64,000 nucleotides of DNA from the NCBI GenBank assembly GCA_045531905.1, contig JAZSEY010000026.1:62001-126000 (forward strand), in the 5' to 3' direction. The notes under the pieces were generated by a model that had not been told where the DNA came from, did not search any database, and worked only from the letters and a program-made list of their open reading frames with translations. Position 1 is the first letter of the stretch; every line of letters begins with the position of its first letter. Positions 9,315 to 18,285 of the stretch are shown in pieces. A program made the position numbers and the translations under genes. Source of the DNA: RGIG6919 sp045531905 (GTDB taxonomy: Bacteria > Bacillota > Clostridia > Lachnospirales > Lachnospiraceae).

Positions 9315-9338
9315 AAATATCCTCCTTTTCGAAGCGCC

Positions 9339-9989
9339 CTATTGATTTGCTGCTTCTACAACCTTTGAAAGGTCTGATAAAATCTGTCTGATTCTTTCCT
9401 GTTCCATCTTTAAACTAACCTGGTTTACAACCACTCTTGCAGAAAGTGGACAAATCTCCTCTAACACCATCAACCCATTTTCCTTTAAGGTAGAACCGGT
9501 CACCACAATATCCACAATCACTTCCGACAAATCAACAATTGGTGCAAGCTCCACAGAACCATTTAACTTGATAATCTCAACCGTCTGATTCTTCTTGTTA
9601 TTGAAATAATCCTTTGCAATATTCGGATACTTACTTGCTACTCTAATAATCTCATTTCTCTTTAAGAGTTCCTTAGCAGATTCCGGACCACAGACACACA
9701 TACGGCATTTTCCAAAGCCCAAATCCATAACCTCATAAAGATTCTTGCCTTCTTCTAAAATGGTATCCTCACCAACAACACCAATATCAGCAGCACCATA
9801 CTCCACATAAGTAGGCACATCAGAAGCCTTTGCTAAAAAGAACTTCAACTTTAACTCTTCATTTGTGAAAATCAATTTTCTTGTGCTTTTATCTCTCATT
9901 TCCTCACAATGGATACCGATTTGATTAAGCAAATCCAAGGTCTTCATTGCAAGTCTTCCCTTTGCAAGGGCAAATGTTAAATATCTCAT
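9339..9989 (-). CDS. hisG: ATP phosphoribosyltransferase catalytic subunit (short form)
   Basis: First committed step of histidine synthesis: ATP plus PRPP gives phosphoribosyl-ATP. The 216-residue product starts MRYLTFALAKGR and is the short HisG, lacking the C-terminal regulatory ACT-like domain; this form needs HisZ, encoded just upstream. An apparent earlier start (TTG, 12 bases upstream) falls inside the GGAGG ribosome site itself, so the ATG at 9989 is preferred. Feedback inhibition by histidine would act through the HisG-HisZ complex, as known for the family. Confidence 0.97.
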   Translation of the reverse strand: MRYLTFALAKGRLAMKTLDLLNQIGIHCEEMRDKSTRKLIFTNEELKLKFFLAKASDVPTYVEYGAADIGVVGEDTILEEGKNLYEVMDLGFGKCRMCVCGPESAKELLKRNEIIRVASKYPNIAKDYFNNKKNQTVEIIKLNGSVELAPIVDLSEVIVDIVVTGSTLKENGLMVLEEICPLSARVVVNQVSLKMEQERIRQILSDLSKVVEAANQ

Positions 9990-10007
9990 AATATCCTCCA
10001 AATCGTA

Positions 10008-11285
10008 CTAATAAATAAACATACCACTCTTTAAGTACGAAACCTCAATTGTCTGTTCTTCAAAATTCTTATCCGCATCATACACCTTCACAGTGTTATT
10101 GTCCTCTATATAGAAAATCATTTGAAAATGATGCTTCAATGCATAATTCTTGTAGTCATCAATGGAACTCTTTGTTGACATACGAACCAACTCCACACAA
10201 TGACCTTGTTCTCTTGCAAGCTTTCCTACCATAATGCCGGTTTCCTGGAACTCTCTTGGATATAGCATTAAAACGTCTGTATATTCTACATCCACTTCTA
10301 TTTTCTGTCTGGACAAAGCCAACATCAACTCATCCACAGAGAAACAAAAACCAATTGCAGGAGCATCCTTGCCAAACTGCTTTAGAAGATTATTATACCT
10401 TCCACCCTTTACAATCGCATCACCGGTTCCATAAGTATATCCTCTGAAAATGATTCCGGTGTAGTACTTGTAATGACTTAACATACCAAGGTCAAATCCA
10501 ACATATTTTTCATATCCATAGATAGAAAGTGCCTGATATACTCTTTCTAATCTGGAAATCGCTTCTAAAGAAACCTCATTTGTCACAAAGCCTTTGGCGC
10601 GCTCTAACATATCCAAACCACCAAAGAGGCTATCAAAATTAGAAAAGGCTTCCACAATCTCATTCTTCAAATCTAATGTTTTCACATAATTAGATAATCC
10701 AAAAGAGTTCTTGTTATTGATGTAACTTCTAATATTCTCCTCTTCGTCAGCATCAATGCCTGCTTCTGTAATCAATCCCTTGAAGAAATTCACATTGCCA
10801 ACTTCAATCTGGAATTCTTTTAATCCGGATGCTAAGAAGCAATCAATAATAGTCGCCAGAATCTCTGCATCTGCTGCCGAACTGTCATCATTTACCAATT
10901 CACCGCCAAGCTCGGTTGACTCCTTAAGCTTACCCTGCAAATTATGAATATTTTTATATGTATTTCCCTGATAACAAAGACGAATTGGTAAATTGTCATC
11001 TGCATAATACTTTGCAACACATCTGGCAATACTTGGTGTCATATCTGGTCTTAAAACCAGGGTATTATTCTCTCTATCGAAAAACTTATACATTTCATTG
11101 GACTTTGCCGAACCTTTGTCTCGATTAAAAATATCAAAATACTCAAAGGTTGGTGTCTCAATGTCGTGATAACTGTATAACTCCATGACATGATGTAGCT
11201 TGTCTACTATCTTTAATTTCTTTTTACACTCTGTGTCATAGACATCTCTTACTCCCTCTGGAGTATGCAACAATTTCTCGTTCAT
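10008..11285 (-). CDS. hisZ: ATP phosphoribosyltransferase regulatory subunit
   Basis: A HisRS-like protein that forms a complex with short HisG and carries histidine sensitivity; it does not charge tRNA. The 425-residue product starts MNEKLLHTPEGVRD, contains the class II-like segments LVLRPDMTPSIAR and GGRYNNLLKQFG, and has a divergent C-terminus. Its place directly before hisG supports HisZ rather than a histidyl-tRNA synthetase. It is the first gene of the his operon and follows a strong promoter with a leader of about 65 bases. I see no T-box or long attenuator in that leader. Confidence 0.93.
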   Translation of the reverse strand: MNEKLLHTPEGVRDVYDTECKKKLKIVDKLHHVMELYSYHDIETPTFEYFDIFNRDKGSAKSNEMYKFFDRENNTLVLRPDMTPSIARCVAKYYADDNLPIRLCYQGNTYKNIHNLQGKLKESTELGGELVNDDSSAADAEILATIIDCFLASGLKEFQIEVGNVNFFKGLITEAGIDADEEENIRSYINNKNSFGLSNYVKTLDLKNEIVEAFSNFDSLFGGLDMLERAKGFVTNEVSLEAISRLERVYQALSIYGYEKYVGFDLGMLSHYKYYTGIIFRGYTYGTGDAIVKGGRYNNLLKQFGKDAPAIGFCFSVDELMLALSRQKIEVDVEYTDVLMLYPREFQETGIMVGKLAREQGHCVELVRMSTKSSIDDYKNYALKHHFQMIFYIEDNNTVKVYDADKNFEEQTIEVSYLKSGMFIY

Positions 11286-11354
11286 ATATATTCATCCTTT
11301 CGCAACACTTTATTTGATTAAAGTGATAAATCGCTAATTCATTAAATCGTATGT

Positions 11355-11383
11355 ATTATATAGTTGATTTTTTAATATGTCAA
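11355..11383 (-). promoter_or_regulatory. Sigma-A-like promoter of the his operon
   Basis: Consensus TTGACA (11378-11383) and TATAAT (11355-11360) on the minus strand with a 17-base spacer. It lies just downstream of the recU stop codon and about 70 bases before hisZ. Confidence 0.85.
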
Positions 11384-11396
11384 CATCTTATCATGA

Positions 11397-11939
11397 TTAT
11401 TGCAAATTGTCTCTTCCCTGTAAATCTAAATTCAAACACTCCAAATAATGTACAATGACACCATTTGCAGAAGGAATAAAATAATCCTCATCCAATTCAT
11501 CAAACAACACATTCTTTGGATGTCCATCCTCTATACTGTTCATAAAACTCTTCAGTTCACGGAAACGCATATAATAAAACTTGTTTCTAGCTGTAAAGTG
11601 AATAATTAAAAAACTTACGCCCTCCTGCTGTTCAAAGGCTTCCATAAATGCATACTGATGCTCATGCAAATTGCGAAGCGGAAAGGTATCTGTTGCACAC
11701 TCCTTCGCATCAAAACATATCGGTACGCCCTGACACACGCCAATATAGTCCACCGTAGAATCCTTTTCAAAATATGCCAAGGTAATCTGACTGGTTTTGC
11801 TATCTATTTTAATTGGCTTAATTGGCGTTGGTATCTTTTGTACCAAAGCCAATCCCTTTTCCTTATAGGCATCATTTGAAAAATTGATAAATTCTTCCAA
11901 TGTAGAGCCTCTAAGTCCTCTGGAATTCCATGTCGCCAT
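11397..11939 (-). CDS. recU: Holliday junction resolvase RecU
   Basis: Predicted Holliday-junction endonuclease of Firmicutes, acting in recombination repair and chromosome segregation. The 180-residue protein shows the nuclease core VDYIG (63-67) and FDAKE (76-80), the D...(D/E)xK arrangement of the RecU family, followed by the conserved LHEHQ segment. The N-terminal residues NSRGLRG also match RecU. Length is slightly below Bacillus RecU. It is not next to a pbp gene as in Bacillus but lies 16 bases downstream of a pseudouridine synthase gene. Confidence 0.88.
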   Translation of the reverse strand: MATWNSRGLRGSTLEEFINFSNDAYKEKGLALVQKIPTPIKPIKIDSKTSQITLAYFEKDSTVDYIGVCQGVPICFDAKECATDTFPLRNLHEHQYAFMEAFEQQEGVSFLIIHFTARNKFYYMRFRELKSFMNSIEDGHPKNVLFDELDEDYFIPSANGVIVHYLECLNLDLQGRDNLQ

Positions 11940-11955
11940 AGTTCTCCTCCGTCAT

Positions 11956-12930
11956 TTATGAAAACAATGCACTTTCTATCTGTTGAAATACTTGCGGTTT
12001 CTCAGCATAAAATGTTACATCATCCACAATCGCATCATCTGGGAAAGTCACTTCATAAGCATGCAATAGTTGATTCTGCAATCGGAATCGCTTTTTCATT
12101 TCCTGATTGATATTTGCATCCCCATATTTGCCATCGCCGATAATTGGATGTCCCACAGAAGCCAAATGTGCTCTGATTTGATGGGTCTTTCCAGTTACAA
12201 GTTTTATTCTTAACAAGGTAAAACTGCCATTATTAGCAAGAGGTTCGTATTGTGTCTCAATCGGTGTCGCGTCCTTTGTATTTTGCTTAGATATGCGCAC
12301 CTGATTCTGGTTATGGTCTTTTACAAGAAACCCTTTTAAAGTCATAGGTTTATCAATCACACCGGAAACAATGGTAAGATAATACTTATGAAGGCTACGA
12401 TCCTTTAATACCTTAGACAAATATTGGCTCCCCTTCAATGAAATACCACAAAGCACAATACCACTTGTATTTCTATCTAAACGATTGCATACAGACGGCT
12501 TAAAGGTTGCAGTGGCTTTTCCCTGCTCCATACAATACGCAAGCAATCTTTCATTTAAGGAAACATCCTCAGGTTTTGCCTTTTGAGTTAGTTCTCCAAC
12601 CTTTTTGTTCACTAACAAAATATCCTGATTCTGAAAAATAATCTCATTGGGTTTTAATGCATATGGTAGTTTCGTTGGGCCCGTTCTGGAAAACATTGGT
12701 CCTGCCACCGCCTGCTTCATGGAATCAATCGTCTCATCTGCCAAATAAAGTTGAATGACATCTCCGGAAACCAAATGTTCATTTCCTTCCGCCTTTTTCC
12801 CATTTAACTTTATATTCTTCTTCCGAAGCATTTTATAAAGAAAGCTTTTAGGTGCCTGATTCATATATTTTAATAAATATTTATCCATTCTTTGTCCGGC
12901 ATCCTGGTCACTAATCTTAAGCTCGCGCAT
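11956..12930 (-). CDS. RluA-family 23S rRNA pseudouridine synthase
   Basis: Isomerises specific uridines in RNA, most likely 23S rRNA. Residues 1-65 form an S4 RNA-binding domain (start MRELKISDQDAGQRMDKY). The catalytic domain carries CNRLDRNTSG with catalytic Asp152 and later the THQIRAHL motif. The 324 residues fit the RluC/RluD-like group; which uridine is modified cannot be told from sequence alone. The start lies 3 bases beyond the stop of a small membrane protein gene, suggesting joint transcription. Confidence 0.92.
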   Translation of the reverse strand: MRELKISDQDAGQRMDKYLLKYMNQAPKSFLYKMLRKKNIKLNGKKAEGNEHLVSGDVIQLYLADETIDSMKQAVAGPMFSRTGPTKLPYALKPNEIIFQNQDILLVNKKVGELTQKAKPEDVSLNERLLAYCMEQGKATATFKPSVCNRLDRNTSGIVLCGISLKGSQYLSKVLKDRSLHKYYLTIVSGVIDKPMTLKGFLVKDHNQNQVRISKQNTKDATPIETQYEPLANNGSFTLLRIKLVTGKTHQIRAHLASVGHPIIGDGKYGDANINQEMKKRFRLQNQLLHAYEVTFPDDAIVDDVTFYAEKPQVFQQIESALFS

Positions 12931-12933
12931 CTT

Positions 12934-13515
12934 TTATACTCCCAAATTTATAATCGCTGAACGAATATTCTTCGTACACTTATCATCCGGTTCATGATCT
13001 GCATTATGACTAGCCATATGCTTTACAAAGGTATCCACCGTTTCCTTAGAACCTTCAAATACATAAACCTTACGGTCATATCCAGCTCGTTTTACGATTC
13101 TCTTCAAATAATTTGCAATATCCTCTTTACTATACTTCTTGTTACCATAACCTCGACTGGCATAAACATTGCCATCATAAAGCAAAACCAAGTCTAAAAA
13201 GGAAACTCCATCTTCCGACGCCAATGTTGCATCGTATATGGTAGCAATATGATCCATGTCTTTTATGTTGTTTTCAACATAGTCATGTGCTTCCTTTGAC
13301 ATTGACCGGAATGGTCTTACCATCAGATAACTAACCAAAAACTTAGCAAACGGTAATACCAAAATAATTGGAATTACAATCCAGTAATTAGATCTCGTAC
13401 CATAAACAGCCAATATCACAGTGCTTAAAATTGCAATCACTACTATAAAAGCTGCTGAAATATTCAACTTTAATTGCTTGGATTCATCTATGAATCCATA
13501 TTCACCTTTTTTCAT
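12934..13515 (-). CDS. Two-pass membrane protein of unknown function
   Basis: Unrecognised 193-residue protein. Two hydrophobic segments at about 17-39 and 42-67 are followed by a soluble part of roughly 125 residues with alternating charged and hydrophobic stretches, probably cytoplasmic. The start MKKGEYGF has a GGATGAG-type site upstream. It sits 12 bases after the SDR gene and 3 bases before the pseudouridine synthase gene, so it is probably part of the same operon as the RNA-modification genes. No catalytic motif is visible. Confidence 0.7.
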   Translation of the reverse strand: MKKGEYGFIDESKQLKLNISAAFIVVIAILSTVILAVYGTRSNYWIVIPIILVLPFAKFLVSYLMVRPFRSMSKEAHDYVENNIKDMDHIATIYDATLASEDGVSFLDLVLLYDGNVYASRGYGNKKYSKEDIANYLKRIVKRAGYDRKVYVFEGSKETVDTFVKHMASHNADHEPDDKCTKNIRSAIINLGV

Positions 13516-13527
13516 ACAATCTCATCC

Positions 13528-14292
13528 TTACATAAATCCCATAATGATATCAGTTGGCAATATCTTAGTTAACACATGGAACACATTCATCGGACCACCA
13601 TAAATAGAAACTGCCTTATACTTACAAGCATCAATAAATGCTTGATTGGCAACAGACTTTGCATCCACAGCAAATGCTTTCTTTAATGGCGACTGTTTTT
13701 TGCCTGCGTATGCCTTGTCCAAAAATGGTGTTTTTACAGGACCCGGACATACTGCTGTCACATAGATACCATCTGACTTATGTTGTTTTCTTAGTTCCTC
13801 ATTCAATGCTCTTGAAAATGAAAGAACAAAGGACTTTGTTGCAGCATATACAGCAAATCCAGGTTGTGGTGCATAGGCTGCCGCCGAGGCAAACTGTATA
13901 ATATTGCCTGGCTTTGTCATATAAGGAAGCACCATGTAAGTAACCTCCATCAAAGCCTGACAATTAAGCTCCACCATTTCAGTTTGCTGTTCCAATGATA
14001 AATCGGCAAAATCTCCGGCATAACCAACACCTGCTGCATTTACCAGCACTCGCACGGAAGGTGATGCTTCAGTAAGCATTTTATCAAACATTTTTCTATC
14101 AATCTTATGGCTTAAATCTAAATTCAATTTACGAAAATGCTTGTCAGGATATTTGCGTTCCACATCAGTTAATGTTCCAATGCTGCGTCCCACAATCCAA
14201 ATCTCTTCAATTGTCTGAAACTTTTCCGCCACAATGCGGACACATTCAGCACCAATACCTGATGTAGCTCCTGTAATAATAGCAATCTTCAT
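13528..14292 (-). CDS. Short-chain dehydrogenase/reductase
   Basis: Predicted NAD(P)-dependent oxidoreductase of the classical SDR family. The 254-residue protein has the cofactor motif TGATSGIG (7-14), NAAG (85-88), and catalytic Ser136 with Tyr149-x-x-x-Lys153. The substrate is not predictable. An upstream in-frame extension overlaps the previous gene; the ATG at 14292 is chosen because the cofactor motif then begins at residue 7 and an AAGGAGA ribosome site precedes it. It follows the RNA methyltransferase gene by 14 bases. Confidence 0.9.
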   Translation of the reverse strand: MKIAIITGATSGIGAECVRIVAEKFQTIEEIWIVGRSIGTLTDVERKYPDKHFRKLNLDLSHKIDRKMFDKMLTEASPSVRVLVNAAGVGYAGDFADLSLEQQTEMVELNCQALMEVTYMVLPYMTKPGNIIQFASAAAYAPQPGFAVYAATKSFVLSFSRALNEELRKQHKSDGIYVTAVCPGPVKTPFLDKAYAGKKQSPLKKAFAVDAKSVANQAFIDACKYKAVSIYGGPMNVFHVLTKILPTDIIMGFM

Positions 14293-14306
14293 ACATATCT
14301 CCTTAA

Positions 14307-15668
14307 CTATTGATATCTCCAACCCGGTAAATACTTGTTTTTCAGTGTTCCTCTGTTCATCTTTCCAAATCCCAAAGGATATCCATCTACACAGAGCAAT
14401 AACCAACCATCTTGTCCACTATCCAATTCTATGGTCTCACCCTTTAAATACTTGATTACTCTGGCATCATCTGCAGACAACGAAACTGCATTATCAAATT
14501 CATCCATTTTCAAATGCATTGCCAAAGCCTGACTCGGTTCAAACCGATTCTTTTTCATCTCACCAAGCAATAAACCTGTTCGAAGTAATCGAAGCCCTTT
14601 TACATTTGGCATCTTTTCCGGCATATAAAATACTCTGTCACCGGCAACCTCAACTCTTGATATATCAAGTGAAAGTTTTAAGTTCTTAATAAACTCTTCT
14701 GCTTCCGGTGAGAGTTTACCTTTGCCATAGGAATATGGCGTTATGCCATGGGAATATCCACCGTTTTTCGTAACCATAGCTACAAAGTGACCTTCTCCTT
14801 CGATACGATGTGGCCATAAACGTCTGGTCTTCGTAAGTTCAGGGTTATTGGTGTTCCCCCATTCCGGATGTCCCTTATCAAATCCCGGGTACATTGGCAA
14901 TTCTACCAGAGATAAGGTATCATCTAGCTCTAAAAGATATTCAATGGACTGTTCATTCTCTTCCGGTGAAAAGGTACAGGTAGAATACAGCATCGTTCCA
15001 CCTGGTTTCAACAGTTTAACAGCATCTCTTAAAATGCTTCTCTGTAAATTTACAAATAAATCCACACCATTGTTCTCCCATGCGGTCACCATGGAATAGG
15101 ACTTTCTAAACATGCCCTCGCCGGAACAAGGTGCATCAATTAAAATCTTATCAAAACACCCCTCGAAATACTTTAATAATGTATTCGGTGGCTCACTAAC
15201 TACTGCAACATTCCCAATTCCAAATAACTCAATGTTCTTAAGTAACGCTTTTGCTCTGGAATTACTGATGTCATTGGACACTAACATGCCTGTATTGTGA
15301 AGTTTCACGCCAAGCTCCGTAGACTTTCCGCCCGGGGCCGCACACAAATCCAACACCACATCCCCTTCCTCGATAGGTAGCATACTAGCCGGTGTCATCG
15401 CTGAAGGTTCCTGCAAATAATATAACCCGGCAAAATAATACGGATGCTTTGCAGGCTTTTCTGATTCCTCATAATAAAAACCATTGGTTGTCCAAGGGAC
15501 AGGTTGCAAGGAAAATGGAGAAATTCTTAAAAATTCCTCCACTGATATCTTACTGGTGTTGACACGAAGTCCATGATGAAATGGGGTATCCAGGGATGCC
15601 TCATATACATCATAGTCCTCTTTCAACATCTCTCTCATTCTATTTTCAAAGCTAACTGGTAACTTCAT
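14307..15668 (-). CDS. NOL1/NOP2/Sun-family RNA m5C methyltransferase
   Basis: Adds a methyl group from SAM to cytosine C5 in RNA, most likely 16S rRNA as in RsmF. The 453-residue protein has the SAM-binding motif CAAPGGK (109-115), the catalytic PCSG with Cys181, and the second conserved TC at Cys231. The C-terminal 120 residues form an RsmF/PUA-like RNA-binding part. The ATG at 15668 follows GAGGAAGC and is preferred over an extension six residues longer. It begins 17 bases beyond the alarmone synthetase stop. Confidence 0.9.
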   Translation of the reverse strand: MKLPVSFENRMREMLKEDYDVYEASLDTPFHHGLRVNTSKISVEEFLRISPFSLQPVPWTTNGFYYEESEKPAKHPYYFAGLYYLQEPSAMTPASMLPIEEGDVVLDLCAAPGGKSTELGVKLHNTGMLVSNDISNSRAKALLKNIELFGIGNVAVVSEPPNTLLKYFEGCFDKILIDAPCSGEGMFRKSYSMVTAWENNGVDLFVNLQRSILRDAVKLLKPGGTMLYSTCTFSPEENEQSIEYLLELDDTLSLVELPMYPGFDKGHPEWGNTNNPELTKTRRLWPHRIEGEGHFVAMVTKNGGYSHGITPYSYGKGKLSPEAEEFIKNLKLSLDISRVEVAGDRVFYMPEKMPNVKGLRLLRTGLLLGEMKKNRFEPSQALAMHLKMDEFDNAVSLSADDARVIKYLKGETIELDSGQDGWLLLCVDGYPLGFGKMNRGTLKNKYLPGWRYQ

Positions 15669-15685
15669 ATTGCTTCCTCTAATCA

Positions 15686-16489
15686 TTAATGTAAACTTTG
15701 CGCTCGATAACCCTCTGAAATAATATCCAGCTGTCTACAGAATCGATCAAGCTGTTCAATATCCTCTGTATTAAACACTCTATAAAATTCATCCTGTATC
15801 TTGACAATCTCACGCTTGTTGGCAACCTGGTATAAATTCTGTAAGTTCACTAAAATATCAGCAACCAGTTTTGCCTTTAACTGGAAGGAATTCTGTGCAT
15901 CCATAATCTCGTCTCTCACAGAACTCATCTCACTATCCAATACAATAATGGCATCAGACGCCGAAGTCAGCTTATCCTTAATGTGCTGAGGCATATTGCC
16001 CTTATACTTGTACTGCAGCGAATGCTCGATGGTTGCCCAGAAGTCCATGGCAAGGGTTCGAATCTGAATCTCTGCCTGAATACGCTTCGGACCATAAAGA
16101 GTCTGTACGTCATAAAAAATAATAACATGATAACTACGATAACCACTTTTTTTAATATTGGTTATGTAATCCTTTTCCTCTTTAATCTCCATATCAGAAC
16201 GCTTTCTGATAATCTCCACTACCTTATCAATATCTTCTACGAACTGACAGATAATACGGACACCAGCCATATCATCAATACAATCCTCTAACTCCTCAAA
16301 GGCAATATTCTTTTTCTGCATCTTATCTAAAATACTGGAAATCTTCTTCACACGACCATGCACCTGTTCAATAGGCGAATACTGGTTTGCATTTCGGAAT
16401 TCCGATATGATATGTCTAAACTTTAAAACCAACTCATCAACTGCTAATTGATAAGGGTCAAGCAACTCTCTCCAAAGTTGTATCTCCAT
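15686..16489 (-). CDS. Small alarmone synthetase (RelA/SpoT domain, no hydrolase)
   Basis: Predicted to make (p)ppGpp from ATP and GTP/GDP. The 267-residue protein contains only the synthetase domain: RVKKISSILDK, GYRSYHVI and the AEIQIRTLAMDFWATIEH segment with the conserved Glu-x-Gln and His. The HD hydrolase, TGS and ACT domains of long Rel are absent. It is somewhat longer than Bacillus RelQ because of a C-terminal helical tail. The ATG at 16489 follows GGGGTGAT. An extended -10 promoter at 16507-16515 lies just upstream, so it probably heads the operon through recU. Confidence 0.9.
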   Translation of the reverse strand: MEIQLWRELLDPYQLAVDELVLKFRHIISEFRNANQYSPIEQVHGRVKKISSILDKMQKKNIAFEELEDCIDDMAGVRIICQFVEDIDKVVEIIRKRSDMEIKEEKDYITNIKKSGYRSYHVIIFYDVQTLYGPKRIQAEIQIRTLAMDFWATIEHSLQYKYKGNMPQHIKDKLTSASDAIIVLDSEMSSVRDEIMDAQNSFQLKAKLVADILVNLQNLYQVANKREIVKIQDEFYRVFNTEDIEQLDRFCRQLDIISEGYRAQSLH

Positions 16490-16506
16490 AAAAATCACCC
16501 CAAACT

Positions 16507-16515
16507 ATTATAGCA
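16507..16515 (-). promoter_or_regulatory. Extended -10 promoter of the alarmone synthetase operon
   Basis: TGCTATAAT on the minus strand fits an extended -10 element (TGnTATAAT). No good -35 hexamer is visible at the usual distance. The predicted start is only about 10-15 bases from the ATG region. Confidence 0.55.
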
Positions 16516-16551
16516 CAATACCCACAAAAAATCTTTATTTTTCACTAATTT

Positions 16552-17241
16552 CTAAAAACTTTTTAGCCTTTTCAAAAAAGGAAAAGGATTCAAACTTTTT
16601 TCCGATTGATTCTCATCATAATAATAAATTCCCAAGTGCAAATGCACAGGAAAATTCCCGGTAGTCCCTTCTACCTCACTATATCCGGTGTCCCCCATCA
16701 TTCCGATAAACTGACCGGCATGTACTCTGTCATTCTTCTTAATATTCGGAGCATAACTATCCAAATGTGCATAATAATAGTACATTCCGCTATCAGACAA
16801 AATACCAATACGATATCCACCAAGTTTTAACCATCCAATATTCTTAACAATACCATCTGTCATAGACACAATAGGAATCGTACCTCTTTCAGAGGATAGT
16901 GCCATAATATCACAGCCTTCATGGGTTCTTTCACCACCATAAGTGCGCGCGCCACCATAAGAATCCTCATAGGAAACCAGAGATAGATACTTCTTCTCCA
17001 CTGGAAAAAATGTTATCTCAGACAAAACAGCTTCTGTATATTTTGAATATTTGGAAAACCCTTTTCGATACCGTGTATTCTCAAAAAAAGAGATTGGTGC
17101 ATCGCGATATGCCTGCTCCATCTCCTGTTCAAATCGAATATCATTTTCCTTTGCTACAAACATCATAGCATTCAATTGCCACGAAAGCAGACATGCCAGT
17201 AAAAATGCGTAGAAACTGAAAGTAACCCATTTTGTTTTCAT
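16552..17241 (-). CDS. M23 (LytM-type) peptidase, membrane anchored
   Basis: Predicted zinc endopeptidase that cuts peptidoglycan cross-links, or a scaffold of that fold. Residues 5-28 form an N-terminal anchor, so the rest is outside the membrane. The zinc ligands are all present: His107 and Asp111 (HEGCD) and the HLH motif His200/His202, with His159 as the further conserved active-site histidine, so it is likely active. The 229 residues contain no SH3 or LysM part. The ribosome site is formed by the 3' arm of a terminator-like hairpin just upstream. Confidence 0.88.
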   Translation of the reverse strand: MKTKWVTFSFYAFLLACLLSWQLNAMMFVAKENDIRFEQEMEQAYRDAPISFFENTRYRKGFSKYSKYTEAVLSEITFFPVEKKYLSLVSYEDSYGGARTYGGERTHEGCDIMALSSERGTIPIVSMTDGIVKNIGWLKLGGYRIGILSDSGMYYYYAHLDSYAPNIKKNDRVHAGQFIGMMGDTGYSEVEGTTGNFPVHLHLGIYYYDENQSEKSLNPFPFLKRLKSF

Positions 17242-17275
17242 AAAAAGACCTCCATTACAAACTATGCAATGGAGG
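17242..17275 (-). terminator. Terminator-like hairpin that also holds the M23 gene ribosome site
   Basis: An 8-bp stem (17249-17256 with 17268-17275, 11-base loop) is followed on the minus strand by TCTTTTT and then directly by the M23 ATG. The 3' arm AATGGAGG provides the only good Shine-Dalgarno sequence, 8 bases before that ATG. It should end the DHH gene transcript, and read-through mRNA would have a hidden ribosome site. Confidence 0.8.
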
Positions 17276-17293
17276 CACTTCTTATGTAATAAA

Positions 17294-18220
17294 CTATGCC
17301 TGATTTAATTTAGCAATAATCTCTGGCAATAAACGCTCTGCATCTTCATTTGGAACCTGGCAAGTTCCGGCATTCATATGGCCACCGCCACCGTATTCCA
17401 AACAGATGTCACCTATATTCACGTTAGAGCTTCTGTTCACGATAGACTTACCAATGGTAAATACTGTATTCTGCTTCTTTAATCCCCACATAACATGAAC
17501 AGAAATCTTTGTTTCAGGATACATTGCATATACAAGGAATCTGTTACCAGTATAAATTGGGTCCTCATCCTTCAAATGCAATACAACAACATCACCTTCG
17601 ATGGTATGTACTTTTTCAATCTGATTCTTGAAAAGCTCCTGCTGCTCAAAGTACATGTCAACACGTTCCTTTACATCAGGTAACTCCAAAATCTCCTCAA
17701 TTGGATGCTCTAAGCAATAATCAATCAAAAGCATCATCAATTCATAATTAGATACTCTAAAGTTACGGAATCTTCCAAGACCTGTTCTTGCATCCATCAA
17801 AAAGCTCAAAAGCTCCCATCCCTTTGGATTCAAGATGTCATCCATATTAAACTGAGCTGAATCAGCCTTATCTACAGCTGCCATAATCTCCTCTGTAATA
17901 CGAGGAAACTTCTCAGCACCACCATAATAGTTGTATACAACTCTGGCAGCACTTGGTGCATCCGGATCAATAATATGATTATCCTTCTTTTCGCCTACTC
18001 TGATTGTCTCACTTAAATGATGGTCAAAAGCAAGATGAATACCTTCTACATAAGGTAGATTTGTTGAAATATCCTTGTCAGAAACCTCAATCAAACCATC
18101 CTGCATATCCTTAGGATGTACGAACTTAATATCATCAACCATACCTAATTCTTTGAAAATCATGGCACACACAAGTCCGTCAAAGTCACTTCTTGTAATT
18201 AGTCTAAATTTATCTCCCAT
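17294..18220 (-). CDS. DHH family phosphoesterase
   Basis: A manganese-dependent phosphoesterase-like protein of 308 residues. The N-terminal domain shows SDFDG (11-15) and the name-giving DHH at 66-68; the C-terminal DHHA1 part carries GGGGHMNAG starting near 277, the substrate-binding motif. Relatives degrade short RNA, pAp, cyclic dinucleotide breakdown products or polyphosphate, so the substrate is not fixed by sequence. The GGGAGG site precedes the ATG at 18220. It has its own promoter and terminator and appears monocistronic. Confidence 0.88.
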   Translation of the reverse strand: MGDKFRLITRSDFDGLVCAMIFKELGMVDDIKFVHPKDMQDGLIEVSDKDISTNLPYVEGIHLAFDHHLSETIRVGEKKDNHIIDPDAPSAARVVYNYYGGAEKFPRITEEIMAAVDKADSAQFNMDDILNPKGWELLSFLMDARTGLGRFRNFRVSNYELMMLLIDYCLEHPIEEILELPDVKERVDMYFEQQELFKNQIEKVHTIEGDVVVLHLKDEDPIYTGNRFLVYAMYPETKISVHVMWGLKKQNTVFTIGKSIVNRSSNVNIGDICLEYGGGGHMNAGTCQVPNEDAERLLPEIIAKLNQA

Positions 18221-18256
18221 ATGAACCTCCCGTAAGTATTTTTACACCCAAGTATT

Positions 18257-18285
18257 ATTTTACAATGAATTAGACGCTATTTCAA
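18257..18285 (-). promoter_or_regulatory. Probable promoter of the DHH gene
   Basis: TTGAAA (18280-18285) and TAAAAT (18257-18262) on the minus strand with a 17-base spacer, overlapping the last codons of the upstream amidohydrolase gene. Confidence 0.6.

Noticed and set aside
9990..10001. Upstream TTG start for hisG
   Set aside because: It overlaps the GGAGG ribosome site used by the ATG at 9989 and would add four non-conserved residues.
10008..11285. Annotation of hisZ as histidyl-tRNA synthetase
   Set aside because: It lies next to a short HisG and shows the divergent HisZ-type C-terminus, so the regulatory subunit is the better call.
11286..11354. Possible T-box or attenuator before hisZ
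   Set aside because: The leader is about 65 bases, with no specifier loop, T-box sequence or terminator hairpin.
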